A DNA stretch of 12,238 bases from Rhynchonema sp. JSB1_4 (lineage: Eukaryota; Nematoda; Chromadorea; Monhysterida; Xyalidae): positions 1 to 12,238 of the forward strand of contig JASAMV010003372.1 of the NCBI GenBank assembly GCA_030248065.1, written 5' to 3'. A program made the translations under genes and the position numbers. Numbering within the stretch: position 1 is the first letter of the stretch; each line of letters starts with the position of its first letter. Below the pieces are notes generated by a model, which saw only the letters and a program-made list of their open reading frames with translations, did no database searches and was not told the DNA's origin. Of the stretch, positions 1 through 6,796 are shown piece after piece.

Positions 1-1285
1 TTTCAGGTTACGCATTTAACGTTTCGCATGTAAAACAGGAAAACAGACAAAATTTGACAATCACAAAAACCAACATTTCTTTCTAAATTTCGAAGTTTAC
101 TGATTGCACAGTTCAAATGGCCTGAATTTATCAAGAACAGCGCGATTAATGAAACAATTTCAATCGGTGTCAAACGAAATAATTGGAACATTTGGTCAGA
201 ATATAAATGAATTGATTACGCATAAACATCGAATCCTGACCCATCAAAAAGCAAGGCTATAACTAATAATTTTTACAGCAAGGCTTATCAACCTTGATCA
301 ATTAATCTTAGCATTACCTGAAAAGCGTGATACATACAGCACATACGCTGCGCGACAGTTTCATCAAGAAGAGCAAAATTAGGCCAAAAAGTAGCGATGA
401 TATCAGACACAAGTGAGAGAAACAAACATGCGGTACATAGTTTTGCAGCGAGCGATCTCTGGATATTCTGTTTTTATGTACGTAATATTGTATTTATTTT
501 TATCATCTTCGTTTGCGTTACGCCACGACGTGGGTGCAAGATTATTTGTGACATTGTCAAATGCCTTTCGAAGATCAATATACTGACGGTGCCTAAAAAG
601 TGGTTGGTTTGGCGCTGTTGTACGTTTATGCTCACATTATTGTCTGTGCGGGTCGTCGCGACCACTTATTCATTTTTGGGCTCATTTAGGTATGTCCCGT
701 ATGTTTAGTGCACAAAGTACATTTGTGGAAACCGTGCACTGTGTGTAGGTATACCTTTGCCCACATTGCGCCCAGGTACACACACACACTTATACCTGTG
801 CACGCGCATGTGATGTACTGTGTTGGTACAGATGTGTGTCAAGGTTCACCACGGTTGTTATCAATCACTTAGGATGTGTATACAGCATACGTCATAAAAA
901 AGCGCTCATGCTCGTCTTCTGGGAACAGAATCCACGAGACACAAATCAGGATTTTCATGCGAAATCCCGGTGCTTTAGCTTGGAACAGTGTGAATAGCGC
1001 CTTGGTTTGGAGCATTTATCCTACAGAGCTTTGTGAGCTTCATTTGAAAAACTCCATCTCAACTTAAGAATGTTCCAAAATGGGCGAGCGCCAATTTTTT
1101 TGGGAAAGTTTTGTGCTCAGATCTAGCGACAGGCTAGTAAATTGTGAAACGTTTCCGATTTTAAAAAGCCCCAGCTGTGTGTGGCCCCAAGATTAGCCCA
1201 AATATTGTCGAATAACAGCCGCTCTTGAAAAGAGATGGCAATCTCAATATTTCGGTGGGAATTCGCATGCGCACAATAAAGCATT
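1..1285. other. No gene seen
   Basis: Only short frames without recognisable motifs or paired splice sites. A GT/AC-rich patch lies around 735-840 (ACACACACAC near 780), with a loose inverted match between GTGCAC...GGTATA and TATACC...GTGCAC. Confidence 0.6.
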
Positions 1286-1319
1286 AGGCCGCTCTCTGCC
1301 AAAAGCAAAAAGTGAAAAG
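1286..1319 (+). repeat. Left half of a 34-base inverted repeat
   Basis: Its reverse complement matches 1437-1470 at 32 of 34 positions (the shared end is CAGAGAGCGGCCT). The spacer is 117 bases. This could be a remnant of a small transposon, but no target duplication is obvious. Confidence 0.75.
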
Positions 1320-1436
1320 TTCAGCACAACAGCAACTCCTTAACCACGGGCCTAAACCACAGTGATGCTCAAACAAAATGTTTCAGAGGCTGTTTGGCGT
1401 GCGCTGTGGACGATGACTACGCTGAAAAACTTTTTG

Positions 1437-1470
1437 CTTTTCGCTTTTTGCTTTTGTCAGAGAGCGGCCT
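1437..1470 (-). repeat. Right half of a 34-base inverted repeat
   Basis: Partner of 1286-1319. It is preceded by a partially duplicated CTTTTTGCTTTT word. Confidence 0.75.
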
Positions 1471-1751
1471 TATCCTTGAGATAGGCTTAGACAGTGACCG
1501 TATCAACAACACTGATCTCAACACAGTGTCAGGCAGGATAAGCCATAAGCAGAACAGATTAGTCTTTGTTTGTCCGATTTTAAAACGATGCGAAAATTGT
1601 GTTTGGGTTTGTGTTCAGTAATCCGGTGTAACACGTGTAACAGCGACATAATTTGTTATGACGCACATGCCTTTTCATGTGCAGGTGCCTGATGACGCGG
1701 GCATCGCAGCATGCCTTCACAGAAGCGATTGCTGGTGTTCCTCAAAGTGTA
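1471..1751. other. No gene seen
   Basis: Unique sequence with a weak CTTATCCT/AGGATAAG hairpin near 1470-1542; nothing else is supportable. Confidence 0.5.
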
Positions 1752-1944
1752 TACAGTACCAGCTGCAATTTTTGGCTGATTGAGGCCTGCGCCTGCAGCG
1801 CCTGCAGGCTCAAGAGCCTGCGCAGGCTCAATACAAAAGATAGCAGCCTGCAGAGCCTGCAGGCTTCGCAGGCCCAGTGTATAAGCGGTCGCAGGCGCAG
1901 GCTCATGAGCCTGCAGCGCCTGCAGGCTCGGCGGATGCACAGCT
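1752..1944 (+). repeat. GCCTGCAGGC-rich repeat, copy 1
   Basis: It begins TACAGTACCAGCTGCAATTT and ends GCGGATGCACAGCT. The body is a degenerate array of 11-12-base words built on GAGCCTGCAGGCTC, itself a palindrome. It includes the 20-base perfect palindrome-like block around GGCTCATGAGCC. Apparent open frames rich in A-C-R-L and L-Q-A are by-products of the repeat. Confidence 0.9.
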
Positions 1945-2274
1945 GCGCTTGCTTGTTTTTGTGACATTTAGTCATGAACCTTTTATGGACGGAGTGCGTA
2001 TTATCTCGTATTTAGCCATTAGTATATGGATATTTGTTGCATGTTTTATTAGTACATGATTACCTTTCTTATAGTTTTCTGCTGAAACTTGACAAAACAC
2101 GCGAAAAGGAACTTGTTTCTTCTTAAACAATGAATCTGGATATAATGTGGCCTTATCGACAGTTTTATTGCTTCTTCTTTCAACTCTTTGGTTTTTTTCA
2201 GCGTGAACGTTGTATAAATGCTTCAAACAACTGAGAAAAACTGAATTAAAATCATATCACAAAGCACAAAATGT

Positions 2275-2478
2275 AGCTGTGCATCCGCCGAGCCTGCAGG
2301 CGCTGCAGGCTCATGAGCCTGCGCCTGCGACCGCTTATACACTGGGCCTGCGAAGCCTGCGCCGAGCCTGCAGGCTCTGCAGGCTGCTATGTTTTGTATT
2401 GAGCCTGCGCAGGCTCGTGAGCCTGCAGGCTCTGCAGGCGCAGGCCTCAATCAGCCAAAAATTGCAGCTGGTACTGTA
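2275..2478 (-). repeat. GCCTGCAGGC-rich repeat, copy 2 (inverted)
   Basis: This is the reverse complement of copy 1 end to end, with a few substitutions and one extra 11-base repeat word (CGGCGCAGGCT), making it 203-204 rather than 192-193 bases. The two copies are separated by 330 unique bases. No convincing flanking duplication is seen. Confidence 0.9.
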
Positions 2479-2950
2479 GGTGTTGTGTCGCATGTCGTGT
2501 ATTTTTCTGGTCATTTCTTGCAAAAAATCGATTTACCTATAATCATTTTATCGTTTCTTTCTCAACTGCAATCAAAAGAATGAAAAAACCATACAGTATT
2601 ATCACACTCTCGGTTTACAGATGGCAACGTACCTACTTGACAAAATGAACCATGAAACATCAGTCGAATGTCGGGTTGACTGATGCGCCAAATGCAAAGG
2701 CACAACAGTAATACATGCAACAGTTTTAATGGCACCTGACAACATACAGGAAGCAAGACACATCTTACTGTAATCGCTCATAAACAGGCAGAGAGATTAG
2801 TCATCACAGATGAACGGTCACATTGGAGTCAAGGCTGAGGGTCAAGACGGGTCAAATTGAGCAACAATCGATAACGCACATTCATGCACGCATTGCACAT
2901 TCCAAGGGAGCATTCTGACGTGAGGAAACGAGACAACAAGTATACCGGAA
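2479..2950. other. No gene seen
   Basis: Unique sequence between the GCCTGCAGGC repeat pair and the hAT-like element; no motif-bearing frame. Confidence 0.5.
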
Positions 2951-2958
2951 CTTTGTCC
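2951..2958 (+). repeat. Left target-site duplication of the hAT-like element
   Basis: CTTTGTCC; the partner at 3478-3485 is CTTTCTCC, with one mismatch. Confidence 0.75.
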
Positions 2959-3477
2959 CAGGGTTGGGCAAAAAAAACGACGGCGTTTTTTTTAAAAAAA
3001 ACGACGTTTTTTCAAAAAAAAAACCTGCCTGGGTCGTTTTTCGTTTTTTTTAAATCTTGAATTTCCTTGATTTTCCCTGATTTTTCAGGAAAAGTACCCT
3101 GATTATCAAGGAAAATCAATTTTTTGTCCCATATTTTTTCAAAAATTTTCGACCAATTTTTACTTTGTCGAAATACGTCGATATACGCAGTTTGACTTCG
3201 ACATCGACGACTTCGACTTCGACTTTGACTGACTTGATGCGGGTCTGATGTGGGATCTTAACAACTCGCTAGAAAAGGGTTGAAACCCGTTTATTTTGCC
3301 TCAGAACACATATAATTACTTCATTTAACCACGTTTTCTTCCCAACATGAGCATTTTTCAATTTTCCAATTCCATGGGCATATTTTGGTCATCTGGGCGT
3401 TTTAGAAAAAACGTTTTTTAAAAAAACGTTTTAAAAAAGCGATTTTTTGAAAAAAAAACGTTTTTTGCCCAACCCTG
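2959..3477. mobile_element. hAT-like non-autonomous element (MITE)
   Basis: CAGGGTTGGGCAAAAAA at the left end is inverted as TTTTTTGCCCAACCCTG at the right, and imperfect A/T-rich complementarity (ACGTTTTTT-type words) continues about 80 bases inward from each end. The flanking octamers CTTTGTCC (2951-2958) and CTTTCTCC (3478-3485) match at 7 of 8 positions. An 8-base duplication with CAGGG...TGGGCAA ends is typical of hAT elements. The interior has no open frame; it holds A/T-rich sequence and a GACTTC-type microsatellite near 3188-3232. Confidence 0.88.
3188..3232 (+). repeat. GACTTC/GACGTC-type simple repeat inside the hAT-like element
   Basis: A run of TTTGACTTCGACATCGACGA followed by CTTCGACTTCGACTTTGAC forms a degenerate 6-base microsatellite. 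Confidence 0.75.
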
Positions 3478-3485
3478 CTTTCTCC
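3478..3485 (+). repeat. Right target-site duplication of the hAT-like element
   Basis: CTTTCTCC; the partner is at 2951-2958. Confidence 0.75.
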
Positions 3486-4013
3486 ATGAAGCCCCGGTGG
3501 CTCAAAGTGGAAAATTTAAGGGGTTTCTAAAAAAATATTTCAAAGGAAACCTAAACAGTTTTTGTGTACCTAACAGTATCAAAGGGCACATTTACACATG
3601 GGACTCTTTCCACAGAAACGGTGCGACAAGCGTGACTCTTGAGTCTCGGAAGGATTTTTTGCGTCCGCTTGATTGACTGATTTGTCTGACAATTCGCGTT
3701 GTGTGAATTTGATTGGGATGGATTAGACGGCGAACGCGCCGTTTTTGATTGAACACACGATTCGGGTATGTTAGACCGACGTCGCGTTCGGTGATGTGAT
3801 CCGGCATTACCTGCGTGGTTGGTTGGTTGGCTGATGTTTCAATGTGCAATTGGAACGGACTACAATTAAGGTAGTTGTGTTATTTTAATTCAGCTCCGCG
3901 CTTGAACATTATGCGGGCTGAAAATTTAAAAATTGATACTGCTGTCTGGCGGTCGAAACTTTTCAGCAGATTTAATAGTTGAAATATGTACACTGGCTCT
4001 GGACTTTCAGCCT
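3486..4013. other. No gene seen
   Basis: Unique sequence between the two transposons. An 85-codon minus frame at 3592-3849 has no recognisable domain or splice context. Confidence 0.5.
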
Positions 4014-4021
4014 ATCAACAG
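4014..4021 (+). repeat. Left target-site duplication of the foldback element
   Basis: ATCAACAG, identical to 6413-6420 immediately outside the other end. Confidence 0.85.
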
Positions 4022-4077
4022 CATACCTGGCCAGATAGCGGTGCGGTTGTGGAGCGCGATGTGCAACCCCTTCTTCG

Positions 4078-4280
4078 GTGGAGCGCGAAGTTTTTTTGTG
4101 GAGCGCGAAGTTTACTCGAACCGTTTTTGTGGAGCGCGATGTTTTTTGTGGAGCGCCATGTTTTTTGTGGAGCGCCATGTTTTGTTGTGGAGCGCCATGT
4201 TTTTTGTGGAGCGCCATGTTTTTTGTGGAGCGCCATGTTTTGTTGTGGAGCGCCATGTTTTTTTTGTGGAGCGCCAAGTT
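4078..4280 (+). repeat. Tandem array of 19-21-base GTGGAGCGCCATGTTTTTT units (left arm)
   Basis: About ten GTGGAGCGC words occur at 19- to 30-base spacing. The central seven are regular GTGGAGCGC(C/G)ATG units separated by T-rich linkers, TTTTTT or TTTTGTT. The matching array in the right arm has fewer units. Confidence 0.88.
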
Positions 4281-4696
4281 TTTCGCGCCAGCGCAAGCTC
4301 ACAGGGGAGCGCCAAGTTTAAAGAGGCGTGTCAAGTTTGAGAGTACCGCCGAGAGGAGCTCGAAGTTTAGGGAGGAGCCTCATGTTCATGAGAGGAGCGC
4401 CAAGTTCGTTCTCTGGTGTGGAGCGCGAAGTTTTATTGCCTATAGAGACTTTATGTGCTGGCCAAAACATGCGTGGAGCCCAAAGTTTGACTAAAAGTTG
4501 CTGCCGGCAACACGAGAGGCGCCCGATGTGCGCTCGACCACACCAGTGGAGCGCCAAGTTCGTAATTTCGTAACTCGCTTAAAAAGGCTCCTTTCAGCAT
4601 TTTGAAATCAGTTCTGGAACCGACTGGTTCATATGTACCTTGTATTATCAAACTAGGAGGTATCGCGATGCCATTCCATCGCCGATACGGGAACCC

Positions 4697-4796
4697 AAAA
4701 AGTGACCCTATCAACCGGTGGACACCGACGACCGGGTCACCTTTAGAAGACCACTCCCTATATATACGCAAATGGCGAAACATTTTTGACTGTCAC
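4697..4796 (-). promoter_or_regulatory. TATA box, hairpin and T5 block (left arm copy, inverted)
   Basis: This is the mirror copy of 5671-5770. TATATATA is at 4759-4766, the stem halves at 4734-4740 and 4702-4708, and the T run (A on the plus strand) at 4697-4701. Confidence 0.4.
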
Positions 4797-4984
4797 AATG
4801 TTTGAGCGATGAACAAAAATTGCAATTGAGCGATTGCGTGAGAGAATACCGACTGTATGCGGTCGCACCCGTCAACAGGAGTCATGTGGGAAGAGCCTGA
4901 TGTGCACCAACATTGTGGGTGGAGCCTGATGTGCACAGCGTAACGGGCAATACTGCCAATTCACCGCAATACTGGCCAAACTGC

Positions 4985-5453
4985 GTTACGCTGTGCACAT
5001 GAGGCTCCACCGACAGTGTTTATGCACGTCGCGCTCCTCCCACATGACTGCTGTTGACGGTTACGGCCAAATTCAGCCGGTATTCTCGCATACAATCGCT
5101 CAATTGCAATGTTTTATTCATCACTCAAGCACAGTGACACTCGAAAATGTTTCGCAAATTGGCTTATATATAGGGGGTGGTCATCCAAAGGTGACCCGGT
5201 CGTCGGTGTCCACCGGTCGATAGGGTCACTTTTTGGGCTCCCGTATCGGCGATGGAATGGCATCGCGATACCATAGAGTTAGAAAATACGGAGTACGTAT
5301 GAACAAGTCGGCTCCAGAACTGATTTCAAAAGGCAAAAGGAGCTTTTTTAAGCGAGTTAGAAAGTCGCGAACTTGGCGCTCCACTGGTGTGGTCGTGCGC
5401 ATGTCGGGCGCCTCTCGTGTTGCCGGCAGCATCTTTTGGTCAAATTTGTGGCG
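4985..5453 (+). repeat. Diverged third copy of the arm module in the element's centre
   Basis: It lies in the same orientation as the right arm and matches about 5523-5988, from GTTACGCTGTGCACAT through the TATA box, hairpin block and CGATGGAA, to TTGCCGGCAGCA. It differs by many scattered substitutions, whereas the two outer arms are almost identical to each other. It lacks the outer GGAGCGC array and the terminal repeat. Confidence 0.85.
5134..5234 (+). promoter_or_regulatory. TATA box, hairpin and T5 block (diverged central copy)
   Basis: TATATATA is at 5165-5172, the stem halves GTGACCC at 5191-5197 and GGGTCAC at 5223-5229, and TTTTT at 5230-5234. Spacing from box to stem is identical to that in the arms. 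The stretch from GGTGACCC to TTTTT differs by one base only, although the flanks differ much more. Confidence 0.4.
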
Positions 5454-5670
5454 TCACTAGACAAACTCACGTTGACTCAATGGCAGGGTAATGCGCGGAA
5501 GGCCCACGCTTCTGGCCAAATCGTTACGCTGTGCACATCAGGCTCCACCCACAATGTTGGTGCACATCAGGCTCTTCCCACATGACTCCTGTTGACGGGT
5601 GCGACCGCATACAGTCGGTATTCTCTCACGCAATCGCTCAATTGCAATTTTTGTTCATCGCTCAAACATT

Positions 5671-5770
5671 GTGACAGTCAAAAATGTTTCGCCATTTGCG
5701 TATATATAGGGAGTGGTCTTCTAAAGGTGACCCGGTCGTCGGTGTCCACCGGTTGATAGGGTCACTTTTT
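5671..5770 (+). promoter_or_regulatory. TATA box, hairpin and T5 block (right arm copy)
   Basis: TATATATA is at 5701-5708. GTGACCC (5727-5733) can pair with GGGTCAC (5759-5765), and TTTTT follows at 5766-5770. Just upstream, 5671-5692 (GTGACAGTC then AAAATGTTTCGC) is conserved in the diverged copy. Box-to-hairpin spacing fits initiation near the hairpin base. The layout resembles a type 3 RNA polymerase III unit producing an RNA of about 40-45 bases. The sequence shows the layout; the function is inferred. Confidence 0.4.
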
Positions 5771-6187
5771 GGGTTCCCGTATCGGCGATGGAACGGCATC
5801 GCGATACCTCCTAGTTTGATAATACAAGGTACATATGAACCAGTCGGTTCCAGAACTGATTTCAAAATGCTGAAAGGAGCCTTTTTAAGCGAGTTACGAA
5901 ATTACGAACTTGGCGCTCCACTGGTGTGGTCGAGCGCACATCGGGCGCCTCTCGTGTTGCCGGCAGCAACTTTTAGTCAAACTTTGGGCTCCACGCATGT
6001 TTTGGCCAGCACATAAAGTCTCTATAGGCAATAAAACTTCGCGCTCCACACCAGAGAACGAACTTGGCGCTCCTCTCATGAACATGAGGCTCCTCCCTAA
6101 ACTTCGAGCTCCTCTCGGCGGTACTCTCAAACTTGACACGCCTCTTTAAACTTGGCGCTCCCCTGTGAGCTTGCGCTGGCGCGAAAA

Positions 6188-6345
6188 ACTTGGCGCTCCA
6201 CAAAAAAAACATGGCGCTCCACAACAAAACATGGCGCTCCACAAAAAAACATGACGCTCCACAAAAAAACATGGCGCTCCACAAAAACGGTTCGAGTAAA
6301 CTTCGCGCTCCACAAAAAGACTTCGCGCTCCACCGAAACAGGGGT
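6188..6345 (-). repeat. Tandem GGAGCGC array (right arm, shorter)
   Basis: On the plus strand this reads repeated GGCGCTCCACAAAAAAACAT. Only four CATGRCGCTCC units are present, against about seven in the left arm. One unit is mutated to CATGACGCTCC. Confidence 0.86.
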
Positions 6346-6412
6346 TGCACATCGCGCTCCACCGACCGCACCACTCTTAAGTACTGACCGCACCGCTATC
6401 TGGCCAGGTATG

Positions 6413-6420
6413 ATCAACAG
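6413..6420 (+). repeat. Right target-site duplication of the foldback element
   Basis: ATCAACAG, identical to 4014-4021. Confidence 0.85.
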
Positions 6421-6666
6421 ACAAAGGTTTCATTCAGCAGTTTTAATAATTCTGGTTCAAGTGAACCAGTTAATCAGTTAACCGAAATACAGTGCCGAAA
6501 ACCAGCACCAAAATTACCTCAATATTCGCCTTAGCTACGGCTCGTTGTACGTTTGGGGCTAGTGGCTCGTAGAGAATGTTGCGTTCAAAATCGCCTGCAA
6601 AAGCGTTATACGTGACAAAACCGATAGAATATCATGCACACTTAAAAATGTAAGAACATAAAATTT
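6421..6666 (-). other. 3' flank of the K2P gene
   Basis: About 250 bases between the K2P stop codon and the foldback element. No AATAAA hexamer is present on the minus strand, so the polyadenylation site is unknown and could lie inside the transposon. Confidence 0.5.
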
Positions 6667-6796
6667 TCAAATTTCACAACCATATCCACCTTGAATAATA
6701 TCTCCGTCCTCATTTACGGCCACCAAATCACCAGTGGCTGTTCGAATGAAACCAATGCCCGAGGAATGTAGCAACTTTTCACCGACATTTAGGCCA
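6667..6796 (-). CDS. K2P exon 12: C-terminal tail and stop
   Basis: The acceptor is TTCTCTCTGTCCAG|TGG, with a strong pyrimidine tract. In the phase set by exon 11 it reads GLNVGEKLLHSSGIGFIRTA and then TGDLVAVNEDGDIIQGGYGC, ending E-I-TGA. It has no membrane segment. The tail is weakly constrained in the family, so this assignment rests on splice sites and frame. Confidence 0.82.

Larger units (their letters stand above)
4022..4944 (-). repeat. Left inverted arm of foldback element
   Basis: This is the reverse complement of 5523-6412. Over most of the arm, paired positions sum to 10467 (for example, 4783 pairs with 5684 and 4944 with 5523). The arm is about 33 bases longer than its partner because of extra 19-21-base GGAGCGC units, partly offset by a right-arm insertion of about 25 bases near 6362-6386. 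Confidence 0.92.
4022..6412. mobile_element. 2.4-kb foldback-type non-autonomous DNA transposon
   Basis: The ends are inverted: CATACCTGGCCAGATAGCGG and six more bases at 4022-4047 match the complement of 6387-6412. A perfect 8-base direct repeat, ATCAACAG, flanks the element at 4014-4021 and 6413-6420. The long arms (4022-4944 and 5523-6412) are nearly identical inverted copies around a 578-base centre. No transposase-like frame is present; the identical 110-codon open frames in both arms look like by-products of the duplication. An 8-base target duplication fits hAT, P or similar superfamilies, but the terminal sequence does not settle which. Confidence 0.88.
5523..6412 (+). repeat. Right inverted arm of foldback element
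   Basis: This is the inverted partner of 4022-4944. It starts GTTACGCTGTGCACATCAGG, continues through the TATA/hairpin block near 5700-5770, and ends in the GGCGCTCCACA repeat array and the terminal inverted repeat. Confidence 0.92.

Noticed and set aside
776..812. GT/AC-rich patch as a microsatellite
   Set aside because: Only five consecutive AC units; too short to list as a repeat of note.
1752..2478. CRISPR-like array
   Set aside because: Repeat words are contiguous and degenerate with no unique spacers, and the sequence is eukaryotic.
1656..2523. Frames rich in L-Q-A, A-C-R-L and E-P-A over both GCCTGCAGGC arrays
   Set aside because: Repeat by-products, open in several frames on both strands.
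3933..4494. Long frames rich in W-S-A-M-F, C-G-A-P and E-R-H-V across 3933-4494 and 5973-6417
   Set aside because: They are translations of the 19-21-base GGAGCGC tandem repeat in several frames at once; no protein is implied.
4451..6016. Identical 110-codon open frames in both arms of the foldback element (4451-4783 minus, 5684-6016 plus)
   Set aside because: They are identical because the arms are inverted duplicates. The frame runs through the TATA/hairpin block and repeat words, has no recognisable domain, and the central copy does not preserve it.
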